A stretch of DNA of 64,000 nucleotides from the NCBI GenBank assembly GCA_945874145.1, contig CAMCFN010000003.1:81438-145437 (forward strand). The letters run 5' to 3'. How positions within the stretch are numbered: position 1 is the first letter of the stretch; each line of letters starts with the position of its first letter. A program made the translations under genes and the position numbers. Shown here piece by piece: positions 16,600 to 26,000 of this stretch. Below the pieces are notes generated by a model. That model was given only the letters and a program-made list of their open reading frames with translations, made no database searches and was not told where the DNA came from. This DNA is from Akkermansia muciniphila (GTDB lineage: Bacteria > Verrucomicrobiota > Verrucomicrobiia > Limisphaerales > SXTU01).

Positions 16600-18552
16600 A
16601 TGCTTACGCTTTCCGAAATTTCAAAAGGCTTCGGCGGACGCACGCTGTTTAGCGATGTGTCGTTGCAGGTAAACCGTGGCGACCGTATCGGCCTGGTCGG
16701 GCCCAACGGCGCGGGCAAATCCACGCTCTTCTCCCTGATCTTGCAGGAGGACACGCCGGATGAGGGCGACGTGAACTTCGAGCGGGGCATCACCCTGGGC
16801 TTCCTCCCGCAGGAGAGCGCGCCGGCGGGCGACGAGACGGTGGTCGAGCTGGCCACGGCCATCACGCCGGATTTCATCGAGTTGAGCCGCAAGCTCAAGG
16901 CGTGGGAAACAACGCATCCCGACGACATCGACCCGCATGACGATGTGCATGCGCGCTTCAACGACTTGGGCGGCTATCAGGTGGAGTCGCGGGCGAAGAA
17001 GATTCTCAAGGGCCTGAGCTTCCGCGACTCGGACTTCGACCGGCCCGCGCGCGAGATGTCCGGTGGCTGGGTGATGCGGGCACACTTGGCGCGATTGCTC
17101 ACGCAGGAGCCGGACCTGTTGATTCTGGACGAACCTACGAACCACCTCGACCTCGAGGCGCTGCTGTGGTTTCAGGACTATCTGAAGGGGTATCCCGGGG
17201 CGGTGTTGATGATTTCGCACGACCGCGAGTTCCTCAACCAGCTCGTCGGCAGCATCATCGACATCCGCCACGGCAAGCTCACGCGCTATCGCGGCAACTA
17301 CGAAGAATACCTCGCCCAGCGCGCCGCGAAGGACGCCCAGCAGCTCGCCGCCTACAAGAACCAGCAGAAGGAAATCGCGCACCTTCAGGAGTTCGCCGAC
17401 CGCTTCCGGGCCAAGGCCAGCAAGGCCGCGCAGGCGCAATCCAAGCTCAAGCAAATCGAGCGGATGGAGAAAATCGAGGCCCCCGTGGCCGATGATGCGA
17501 CGGTCGGCTTCAGCTTCCCGCAGCCGCAGCGCAGCGGGCTGAAAGTCGTCTCGCTCAAGGGTGTGGACTTCAGCTACGGCGCGACGCCCGTTTACCGGAA
17601 CCTGGAATTTCAGGCGGAGCGTGACGAGCGCACCGTGCTCGTCGGCCCGAACGGCGCGGGTAAATCCACCTTACTCAAGCTGCTCGCCGACGTGCTCAAG
17701 CCGCAGGCCGGCGAGCGCAACCTCGGTCACAACGTCCAGTCCGGTTACTTCTCGCAGTATCGCACCGAGACGCTCGACATGTCGCGCACGGTGCTGGACG
17801 AGGCGTCCGACACGCCGCAGCGCGTGACTGAGCAATACATCCGCACCGTGCTCGGCAGCTTCCTCTTCCGGGGCGACGATGTGTTCAAGAAAGTCTCCGT
17901 CCTGAGCGGCGGTGAGAAAAGCCGCCTCGCACTGGTGAAGCTGCTGCTGAACCCGCCGAACCTCCTGCTAATGGACGAGCCGACCACGCACCTCGACATG
18001 GCGAGCATCGACGCACTCGTCAGCGCGCTGAAAGCCTACACTGGCACGCTCATCTTCATCAGCCACGACGTGTATTTCATCCGCGCGCTGGCGAACAAGG
18101 TTCTCCACGTCAACGCTGGTGTCCTCACGCCCTACGCGGGCGATTACCAGTATTACTTGGACAAGACCAAGTCCTCCTCCGCCCGCGTCGCCTTGACCGC
18201 CGGCCTAAGCGATGCCCGGCCCGCGCAACGTGAGGCAGCCCGGAGCGCCCCCATTCCCGGCATGGACCGCAAAGAGCAGAAACGCCTTGAAGCCACCAGT
18301 CGGCAAGCCCGCTCGAATGCGCGCAAGACCCAGCAGGACTTGGTCACTCGTCTCGAACAGCGCATCGCCCAGTGTGAGACCCGGCAGGCCGATTTGGCCG
18401 TTGAACTGGAGAAGCCGGAGACCTACGCGAAAGCCGGCGCGGCTATGCACCTAAACCGGGAGCTGATGGGCGTGCAGCACGAACTCGATTCGCTCAACGC
18501 GGAATGGGAGGCTGCGGCGGAGAAGTTGTCAGGCATGGACCCGGCGGGGTGA
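16600..18552 (+). CDS. ABC-F family ATPase (Uup/YdiF-type)
   Basis: 650 residues from ATG 16600 (MLTLSEISKGFGG). The longer frame overlaps the upstream gene. It has two ABC domains without membrane segments. The first has GPNGAGKST, MSGGWVMRAHLARLL and LLILDEPTNHLDL; the second has GPNGAGKST, LSGGEKSRLALVKLL and LLLMDEPTTHLDM. The linker between them (about residues 235-290) is charged and helical, as in ribosome-binding ABC-F proteins. The C-terminal 120 residues form a predicted coiled coil (RKTQQDLVTRLEQRIAQCET), as in Uup, which binds DNA or ribosomes. Probably a translation or ribosome-assembly factor; antibiotic resistance is not implied. Confidence 0.93.
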   Translation: MLTLSEISKGFGGRTLFSDVSLQVNRGDRIGLVGPNGAGKSTLFSLILQEDTPDEGDVNFERGITLGFLPQESAPAGDETVVELATAITPDFIELSRKLKAWETTHPDDIDPHDDVHARFNDLGGYQVESRAKKILKGLSFRDSDFDRPAREMSGGWVMRAHLARLLTQEPDLLILDEPTNHLDLEALLWFQDYLKGYPGAVLMISHDREFLNQLVGSIIDIRHGKLTRYRGNYEEYLAQRAAKDAQQLAAYKNQQKEIAHLQEFADRFRAKASKAAQAQSKLKQIERMEKIEAPVADDATVGFSFPQPQRSGLKVVSLKGVDFSYGATPVYRNLEFQAERDERTVLVGPNGAGKSTLLKLLADVLKPQAGERNLGHNVQSGYFSQYRTETLDMSRTVLDEASDTPQRVTEQYIRTVLGSFLFRGDDVFKKVSVLSGGEKSRLALVKLLLNPPNLLLMDEPTTHLDMASIDALVSALKAYTGTLIFISHDVYFIRALANKVLHVNAGVLTPYAGDYQYYLDKTKSSSARVALTAGLSDARPAQREAARSAPIPGMDRKEQKRLEATSRQARSNARKTQQDLVTRLEQRIAQCETRQADLAVELEKPETYAKAGAAMHLNRELMGVQHELDSLNAEWEAAAEKLSGMDPAG

Positions 18553-18636
18553 ATCGGTGGCTAGCAGGCCAGTGAGTTGTTCGCATCACGACGGGCGGAC
18601 GCCATTTGAACTGTGCCGGCAGAGCGGAGTGCAAGT

Positions 18637-18733
18637 GGAGCGCGGCGTTCACGCCGCAGCAGGTTGGAGTGGAAAAGTGCGTGCGGAGCAGCGTTGACCT
18701 ACGCACGTTTCTGCGGCCTGAAGGCCGCGCTCC
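18637..18733. repeat. Family A paired palindrome, 97 bp
   Basis: Left end GGAGCGCGGCGTTCACGCCG with hairpin GCGGCGT/ACGCCGC (18642-18657). Right end has hairpin GCGGCCT/AGGCCGC (18713-18728) and finishes GCGCTCC. The 25-bp ends match at 22 positions after reverse complement. It lies in the gap between the convergent ABC-F and sulfatase genes, where it could also work as a terminator. Confidence 0.85.
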
Positions 18734-18763
18734 TCGCCCTTGGTTTGTGTTCGGCGTTCGGGC

Positions 18764-20512
18764 TTATTGCTTCTTCTTCCCCTTCTTCGCCGGGGCATCC
18801 GACGGCGCTTCGCCATACTGCGGCGTGTGTGGCCAGGGAATGGCGTTGGCGCGTTTGGCCCAGGCCTCCCATTTCGCGACGAGTTCCTTGAGCTTCCCCG
18901 GTTCCGCGCTGGCGAGGTCGCGGGTCTCGGTGCGGTCGGCGAGCATGTCGTAAAGCTCCCATTTTCCGCCGGGGCCTTTGGCGACGAGCTTCCACTGGCC
19001 TTCGCGGGCGGCGCGGTTGCCTTCGTGTTCCCAGAAGATGGGTTCGGTGCGCGGGAGCGGCTGGTTCACGAAGGCGGAACGGAGGCTGACGCCTTGCATC
19101 GCGGTGATTTGCTCGCCGTTCAAGTCGGCGGGATACTTCGCGCCGGCGATATCCACGGCGGTGGCCATCAGGTCAATCAAGTGTCCGGGCTGCGGACGCA
19201 GTTCACCGCGCGCGGCAATCCCCTTGGGCCAGTGCGCGACCAGCGGCGTGCTGATGCCGCCCTCGTGGACCCAGTGCTTGTATTCGCGGAAGGGCGTGTT
19301 GCTCACGTTGGCCCACTCGCGTCCGTAGCCGATGTAAGTGTCCGCCGGGCCGGGCATCACGCCGTAGCCCTGGCGCACGGGGAAGCCGTCGCGGGTCTGC
19401 TTGGGCGTGCTGCCGTGCTGGAGGTCAGTCGGGGCCATCGGCGGAAGGGAAGGCTTGTCCGCGCGGACGGAAAAGTTTGTGCCGCGGCCCATCGGCTCGG
19501 CACAGCCGCCGTTGTCCTGAAGGAAGCAGATGAGCGTGTTCTCGAACTGCCCGCGCTCCTTCAGCTCGGCGACGATGCGTCCGATGCCTTGGTCCATGCA
19601 GTCAATCATCGCGGCATACACCTCCATGCAGCGCGCCTCGAAGGCCTTGTTCCGCACGCCGTCCCACGCTGTGGACGCGGGCGTGAGTTCCCACTTCGCG
19701 TCCACGAGGCCGAGCTGTTTGGCCTTCGCCCAGCGCGCGGCGCGGATGGGTTCGTAGCCGGCGTCGTAGCGGCCCTTGTATTTGGCAATGTCGCTTTCCC
19801 GCGCGTGCATCGGCCAATGCGCGGCGGTGTAGGCGACGTAGAGGAAGAAGGGCTTGTCCGCCGCCTGCTGCGCGTGGTCGCGGATGAAACGGACGGCGTG
19901 GTCGCTGATGGCGTCCGTGTAAAAATAAGTTTCCTTCGGCTGATACTCGGCGTCGCTGACGCAGGTGACGATGGCGTTGTCGCGCACGAGTGAGCTGGGA
20001 TCCCAGAAGCTGCCCGCGCCGTGGATGGTGCCATAGAAGCGGTCGAAACCGCGCTGAAGCGGCCAGTTGTGGCGTGGCGGCTGGGAGTTGTCCTTGGGAA
20101 TGGGCGTAACGTGCCACTTGCCGACGGCGTAAGCGCGGTAGCCAGCGGGCTTCACGGCTTGCGCGATGGTGATGCAGTTTTTGTTCAGCTCGTTCTGGTA
20201 GCCCGGCCCGCCCTTCTTGCTGTCCACCATGTGACCGACGCCGGCTTGGTGCGGGTAAAGGCCGGTGAGTAGCGAGGCGCGCGTGGGGCAGCAGCGCGCG
20301 GTGTTGTAAAACTGCGTGAAGCGCAGCCCGCCCGCCGCCAGCGCGTCGAGATTTGGCGTGGTAATCTCGCCGCCGTAGCACCCGATGTCCGAGAAGCCCA
20401 TGTCATCGGAGAGGATGTAGATGATGTTCGGCTTCGCGGTGGCGGGGAATGTCCACATCCCCAATCCCAAGCTCCAAAGAAGCAGCAGGCTCCAGATTCT
20501 GACCTTGGCCAT
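18764..20512 (-). CDS. Secreted arylsulfatase (S1-type sulfatase)
   Basis: 582 residues from ATG 20512. The frame is open for 230 residues more, but only this start gives a signal peptide (IWSLLLLWSLGLGMWTFPATA) followed by the sulfatase opening KPNIIYILSDDMGFSD. The formylglycine motif is CCPTRASLLTGLYPHQAG (C-x-P-x-R). Further motifs are YAVGKWHVTP, VAYTAAHWPMHA and FLQDNGGCAEP. The C terminus is Lys-rich (KKGKKKQ). Maturation needs a formylglycine-generating enzyme not seen here. Such sulfatases desulfate algal or host glycans; no glycoside hydrolase neighbour indicates which one. Confidence 0.95.
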   Translation of the reverse strand: MAKVRIWSLLLLWSLGLGMWTFPATAKPNIIYILSDDMGFSDIGCYGGEITTPNLDALAAGGLRFTQFYNTARCCPTRASLLTGLYPHQAGVGHMVDSKKGGPGYQNELNKNCITIAQAVKPAGYRAYAVGKWHVTPIPKDNSQPPRHNWPLQRGFDRFYGTIHGAGSFWDPSSLVRDNAIVTCVSDAEYQPKETYFYTDAISDHAVRFIRDHAQQAADKPFFLYVAYTAAHWPMHARESDIAKYKGRYDAGYEPIRAARWAKAKQLGLVDAKWELTPASTAWDGVRNKAFEARCMEVYAAMIDCMDQGIGRIVAELKERGQFENTLICFLQDNGGCAEPMGRGTNFSVRADKPSLPPMAPTDLQHGSTPKQTRDGFPVRQGYGVMPGPADTYIGYGREWANVSNTPFREYKHWVHEGGISTPLVAHWPKGIAARGELRPQPGHLIDLMATAVDIAGAKYPADLNGEQITAMQGVSLRSAFVNQPLPRTEPIFWEHEGNRAAREGQWKLVAKGPGGKWELYDMLADRTETRDLASAEPGKLKELVAKWEAWAKRANAIPWPHTPQYGEAPSDAPAKKGKKKQ

Positions 20513-20531
20513 GCGTGCGGGAGGGGCGAAA

Positions 20532-20635
20532 GGAGCGCAGGCTTCAGCCCGCCTCAACGTGGGCAGTTCGAGGGCGTTACTGCTTTCGAGCATGCTGCCA
20601 GTTCGGAAGGTGAAGCGGTCTGAAGGCCGCGTTCC
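20532..20635. repeat. Family A paired palindrome, 104 bp
   Basis: Left end GGAGCGCAGGCTTCAGCCCG, right end the inverted form finishing GGCCGCGTTCC; the ends match at 20 of 25 positions. It sits in the divergent 294-bp region between the sulfatase and the spermidine-synthase-like gene, so it could affect both promoters. Confidence 0.8.
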
Positions 20636-20806
20636 GGGCGAGCAGCGGCAGCGTTCATTTGGGGTAGGGAGATTTTGCATGGCTTTGTGGACGGCGAGTG
20701 TGCCAGCGGGGTTTCGGACGTGCCACATTCTCCTTTCCAAGCCGCCCTGAAACTTCATTCTCCGCCGAACTTTCCGCCAAGGCCCTTGAGCCGGCGGGCC
20801 ATTGCC

Positions 20807-22873
20807 ATGCTGCCATTTGCGCTGACGATTTTCACCGGGGCCTTCCTGCTCTTCTTGGTTCAACCCCTGATTGGCAAATACATACTCCCGTGGTTCGGCG
20901 GCACGCCGGGCGTGTGGACGACGTGCATGCTCTTCTTCCAAATGGTGCTGCTGGCGGGCTACGCCTACGCGCACTTCACCTCCCGGTGGCTCAAGCCACG
21001 CCAGCAAGCCCTGCTGCATCTGGTGCTGCTGGGGACGGCGGTCGCCATGCTGCCCATCACCCCGTCGGACGCATGGAAGCCGCAGTCCGTGGACTCGCCC
21101 ATCGGGCACATCCTGCTGCTGTTGGGTGCCAGCATCGGCCTGCCTTACTTCGTGCTCTCGACGACCGGACCTTTGATGCAGGCGTGGTTTGCGCGCCTGC
21201 ACCCGGACCGGTCGCCCTACCGGCTTTACGCCCTGTCGAACATTGGTTCGCTGCTCGCGTTGCTGGGATTTCCCTTTCTGTTCGAGCCCGTGCTGGCGAG
21301 AAAAGTGCAGGCAGAATACTGGGGTTGGGGGCTGGTGGCTTACGTGGTTTCGGCGGCGTGGTGTGCGTGGTTGCTCTGGAAGCGCGGGGTAGCTGATGAA
21401 ATTCCTGCGCCTGGGAGCACGAACGCCGAGGAGGAGCCGGTGGAAGTCCCCTCGTTGCGGCGAAAGTTTCTGTGGCTCGCACTGCCCGCGTGCGCGTCGG
21501 CGCTGCTGCTGGCTACCACCAACAAGTTGTGCCAGGACGTGGCGGTGATTCCGTTCCTGTGGGTGCTGCCGCTAAGCCTGTATTTGCTCACGTTCATCCT
21601 TTGCTTCGATGCGCAGCGGTGGTATTGGCGACCGCTCTTCCTGCCGGCAATGCTGGGTTGTTTCGGCTGGCTGATCTACGTGCTGGCCAAAATCAACTCC
21701 ATCGGCATCGGCTGGCAGGTGTCGGCGTTCTGCCTGACGCTGTTCGTCGCCTGCATGGTGTGTCATGGCGAGCTATATGCCCTGAAGCCGCACCCGCGCT
21801 GGCTGACGGGCTTTTATCTGATGATTTCACTGGGTGGTGCCGTGGGCGGTTTCCTCGTGGCGGTCGTCGCCCCGCACGTCTTCACCACCTACGCGGAACT
21901 GGCGTGGTCGTGCGGGGCCTGCGCGGTCCTGGTGTGGCTCGTTTGCCTGCCAAACTGGCGCGCGCCCGGCTTCCAATGGTGGCGCTTTCACGCGTGGCTG
22001 GCTGGTTCCCTGCCTGCGCTGGCCGTCTGTCTGGCGTTCTACATCCAGAGTCACGAGCGCGACAACCTCGTTGAGGCCAGCCGTAATTTCTACGGGGCCA
22101 TGTCCGTGCTGGATTACAACGAAGAGACTCCCGGCTCGCGCTACCTACTGCTTCAGCATGGGCGCATCACGCACGGCTTTCAACTCACCGACCCCGAGCA
22201 ACGCCGGCGCATCACGACTTACTACGGCGAGAAGAGCGGCGTGGCCTTGGCTATTCTGAATTTTCCCCGGAAGGAAAAGCGCATCGGCGTGGTGGGCTTG
22301 GGCACGGGCACGCTGGCCGCCTTTGGCCAGAAGGGAGATTACGTGCGCATCTACGAGATCAACACCGAGGTCAAACGCCTCGCAACGTCGCGCTTCACCT
22401 TCGTCAACGACACGATCACCAACGGGGCCAAAGTGGACATCATCATGGGCGACGCCCGGCTCTCCATGGAACGCGAGGAACCGCAGAAGCTGGATGTGCT
22501 CGCGCTCGATGCGTTCAGCAGCGACGCGATTCCCGTGCATCTGCTGACCAAGGAAGCCGTGCAGATCTACCAAAAGCATCTGGCTCCCGACGGCGTGCTG
22601 GCCGTGCATATCTCCAATCGTTATCTGGACCTGGAGCCGGTGGTGGCGAACCTCGCCAAGGAATTCGGTTACTCCATGGTGACCGTGGAAGACAGCAACA
22701 CCGCCGAGGAATGGTGGATCTACACCTCCACCTGGGTTCTGCTGTCCAAGAACACTACCCTGATTGACGCCATCACCAGCCTGTCCCCTGCCGAGACTAA
22801 AGAGAAAAGCCACAAGCTGGTCCCGCTCTGGACCGACGACTACGCCAGCCTGCTGCCGATCATGAGCTGGTGA
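20807..22873 (+). CDS. Fused membrane protein/spermidine synthase-like protein
   Basis: 688 residues from ATG 20807 (MLPFALTIFTGAFLLFLVQPLIGK), the typical start of this family. The first 430 residues hold roughly ten to twelve hydrophobic segments, e.g. VLLAGYAYAHF, LVAYVVSAAWCAWLLW and GGAVGGFLVAVVAP. The C-terminal 230 residues form a spermidine synthase-like Rossmann domain: IGVVGLGTGTLAAFG, VRIYEINTEV, IIMGDARLSME, DVLALDAFSSDAIPVHLLT. The true substrate of these fused proteins is not established, and polyamine synthesis is not assured. It diverges from the sulfatase and converges on the addA end after 163 bp without visible features. Confidence 0.87.
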   Translation: MLPFALTIFTGAFLLFLVQPLIGKYILPWFGGTPGVWTTCMLFFQMVLLAGYAYAHFTSRWLKPRQQALLHLVLLGTAVAMLPITPSDAWKPQSVDSPIGHILLLLGASIGLPYFVLSTTGPLMQAWFARLHPDRSPYRLYALSNIGSLLALLGFPFLFEPVLARKVQAEYWGWGLVAYVVSAAWCAWLLWKRGVADEIPAPGSTNAEEEPVEVPSLRRKFLWLALPACASALLLATTNKLCQDVAVIPFLWVLPLSLYLLTFILCFDAQRWYWRPLFLPAMLGCFGWLIYVLAKINSIGIGWQVSAFCLTLFVACMVCHGELYALKPHPRWLTGFYLMISLGGAVGGFLVAVVAPHVFTTYAELAWSCGACAVLVWLVCLPNWRAPGFQWWRFHAWLAGSLPALAVCLAFYIQSHERDNLVEASRNFYGAMSVLDYNEETPGSRYLLLQHGRITHGFQLTDPEQRRRITTYYGEKSGVALAILNFPRKEKRIGVVGLGTGTLAAFGQKGDYVRIYEINTEVKRLATSRFTFVNDTITNGAKVDIIMGDARLSMEREEPQKLDVLALDAFSSDAIPVHLLTKEAVQIYQKHLAPDGVLAVHISNRYLDLEPVVANLAKEFGYSMVTVEDSNTAEEWWIYTSTWVLLSKNTTLIDAITSLSPAETKEKSHKLVPLWTDDYASLLPIMSW

Positions 22874-23036
22874 AGGGCTGGGCTTGTCCCGGTTCGTTCG
22901 CGCATTGCTGTGGCCGGCCTCCGGCACCGCCGCGCTACGTTACAGCCGTAACTCTCCGTTCTCAGCGTGCCGCTCGACCCGTAGCAGCACAGCGAGCTGA
23001 TTGGGCCGGTTCCGACCTCATGGACATCACTTCCAG

Positions 23037-26000
23037 CTAAGCTTGCCGCTGCGGCTGCAACAACTCCGTCCGACCCAGCGCAAGGAAGTGCAGCCATGTC
23101 CGGGTGACCTTCTTCCCGTAAATCCGTTCCAGCGCCTCCGTGTAGAGCGACAACTGCGGTCCGTATTCCCGCACCTTCGTCGGCAATTCAGCCTCATCGA
23201 AGTGGTCCGTCTTGTAGTCCAGTAGCCAAATCTCGTGTTCACCGAACACCACCAAGTCTGCAACCCCCTGCACGATGACGAACTCGGCTTCGTTTTGCCG
23301 CGTTCCGTGCTCCGTGTCCCGCGTTTGCATCAGCCCCATCGCCTCCAGTTCCCGCACCGTGAAGCGCGCGGTGAACGGCACTTCCCGCTGCACGCGGCTG
23401 TCTTGCGCCTGCGTGCGCACCTGCCGGCCGACGGGCGAATCCCAAAACCTCAGCAGCGCCTCGAAGTCCAAGGCCGCCATGTCGCGCTCGGTCAGAAAAC
23501 CTGCGGCCACCAGTCGCGCGGCTTCATTCCGCAAGTCCAGCTCCGTCGCCGTGCGCGCGAAGTCCACGCACTGAAGAAAAGTGTGGTGTGCCACGCCCAG
23601 TTGCGCGGCGGATAGCTCGCCGCGCTTGCGCCGGGTTTCTGCCCTGCTCGTACGGAACCATTGCGTCGCCTCCTCGTCCGCCTCCGCTGCGCGCCGCCGC
23701 AGGAGGGTGACGGAGGTCTTGGCCGGTTCGTGCGTCGCCGCTTCATGTGCGTAAGCCTGAGTCAACTTCGCGCGGAGGCGTGCGACCGCCGCCGCTGCTC
23801 CCTCGCCCCCATCGGGTGTGAGGGCCGGGGTGAGGGGGCTGGCATCGTCGCGAATGAAGTGCGCTTCGCCCGACGAGGCTAACAGCTCATCCGACTGCCC
23901 AGACGGCGCGCTGAGGACCGCGCGCCCTCTCTGCGCCAGCCGTGCATCGTCCACCGCGTAGAAATCCCAACGCAACAAATCGCTCCGACCAGCCGAGTCG
24001 CTTTGCCAGTCGTCGTCAAGCGTCACCGAGGGCAGCCACAGGCGCAGCCAATTCAACGGACACCGCGCCTTGAGCAACGCGAGGTCACTCAACTCCGCCG
24101 CCGGGCCGCGCCATTTCACCGCCACTTCCTTGCCCGCATCCGTCCCGACGAGCAGCAGCGTGTCACGCGCGCGGGTGAGCGCCACGTAGAGCAGGCGCAA
24201 CTCCTCGCCCAGCAGCTCGCGTCGACCGCGTCGGCGCGCGAGCCAGTGCGGCAGGCTCGCGTAGCGCCGCTCGCGACCGGGTGGCGACACCATCGGGCAG
24301 AGGCCGAACTGCTCGTCGATCAGGATGTCCCCGCGCAGGTCGCGCTCGTTAAACATCGTGCCCAAGCCCGCCACCACGACGACCGGGAATTCTAGCCCTT
24401 TGCTTTGGTGGATGCTCATCAAGCGCACCGCATTGTCCGTCGGCGCGGGCGCGGGGCCGTGGTCCAGCTCCTCCTCCTCCTGCGCGGCGATGAACTGGAG
24501 GAAGCGGTGCAAGCCCTGCCGCTGATACGGGTCAAATTGCCGTGCGAGGTCGAGCAGGCGGCGGACATTCGCCACGCGCTCCGTTCCACGCGGTTCGGCC
24601 AGCAACAGCGATTCGTAATGCGTCTCCGCCAACGCGCGTTCGAGGCAGTCGGTGAGCGAGCCGAGGCGGAGGCGCTTGCGCCAAACGGCGAAGCGAGCGA
24701 GGAACGCGCGGGCTTTGGCGAACGCGGAATGAGCAGCGGACGGCTCGCCAGCCGCGCCGAACTTCGTCAGCGCGTCCCAGAAAAGCCGCTCTTCGTTATG
24801 CGCGCGGATGGCAACGAGTTCCTCCAGCGACATCGCCACCAGCGGCGAGCGCATCACGGCCAGCAAGGGCAGGTCTTGCAGCGGGTTGTCCAACAGGCGG
24901 AGCAGGTTCAGCAAGTCGCTGACTTCCAGCGCCTCATAGAAGCCGCCGCGTTCCGCGTGCAACGGCACCCCGGCGCGGTGAAACTCCTGTGCGAAGCTCT
25001 CCACTCGCGAGCCGGGCGAGCGCATCAGCACCACCATGTCGCGCCACTCGACGGGGCGTGCCGCTTTCGCTTCCTCGTCCCAAACCTCGTGGCTGCTGGT
25101 GTGCAACTGGCAAAGTCGGAGCGCCACGCAGCGTGCTTCGCGCTCGACGGCGAGTAGGTCGAGCGCGTCGGTTGCGGCGTCGCGGTCTTCGGACGGCTCG
25201 TCAGCGTCCTTGGTAAGAACGTGCAACTCGACGCGAGCGGCCCCCTTGTCACGGCCCTCTCCCCCTGTGAGGGCGAGGGCGGGGAGGCTGCGGAGCAGCG
25301 CTCGGCCTTCGGAGTTGCCAAACTGCAGCTTCGCCTCCTTATCGTAAGCCACGCCACCGATGGACTCGCGCATGAGCGCATGGAACAACGGGTTCACGAA
25401 GTTCAGGATGGCCTCGCGGCTGCGGAAGTTTTCCGAGAGAGCGATGACGCCTGAAGCGCCGGTCTCTGCCCCGGCGCGTTGATCCCGACTGGAAGACAAG
25501 GCCGGGTCGGAGGCCGGCGCTCCACGACGCCATGCCTTCGCGTAGCCGGCGAAGATGTGTGGGTTCGCGAGGCGGAAGCGGTAGATGCTTTGCTTGAGGT
25601 CGCCGACGAGGAAGCGGTTAGCTGCCGCGCCATCACCGCTGAGGGCGCGAAGGATGGCGTCCTGCGCGGCGTTGATGTCCTGATATTCGTCCACGCAGAC
25701 GTGCGTGAACTGCGTGCGGCACTGGCGGGCGACGCCGGTCGCGCCATCGCGCAGCAGCCGCAGCGCGAACTGTTCGAGGTCCGCGAAGTCCAGCCCGCCG
25801 AGCTGGCGCTTGGCCTCACCGAAGCGCGTGGTGAACTGCTGCGTGAGTTCGACCAGCGCGGCCATTTCGTGACGGCACCAGTCCCAATCCTCGGCTAGCG
25901 CGGTGGCGGAGCCGTCCTCGCCGACGAGGGAGAGAAAGAACTCCGCTTCTCCAAAGAATTTAGCGAAGGGCGGGCGGAGTTCAGTCTTCTTGCGCTTCCA

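Noticed and set aside
15516..16961. 481-residue minus-strand frame opposite the MBL and ABC-F genes
   Set aside because: Antisense to two well-supported genes, no recognisable domain.
18740..19993. 417-residue plus-strand frame opposite the sulfatase gene
   Set aside because: Antisense to the clear sulfatase; Val/Ala/Gly-rich with no domain.
18764..21202. 812-residue reading frame that would fuse 230 extra residues to the sulfatase
   Set aside because: The extra part is antisense to the membrane protein gene and crosses a repeat; a signal peptide and the sulfatase start lie at 20512.
20807..22873. speE gene symbol for the fused membrane protein
   Set aside because: The C-terminal domain is spermidine-synthase-like, but the membrane half and unclear substrate make the symbol unsafe.
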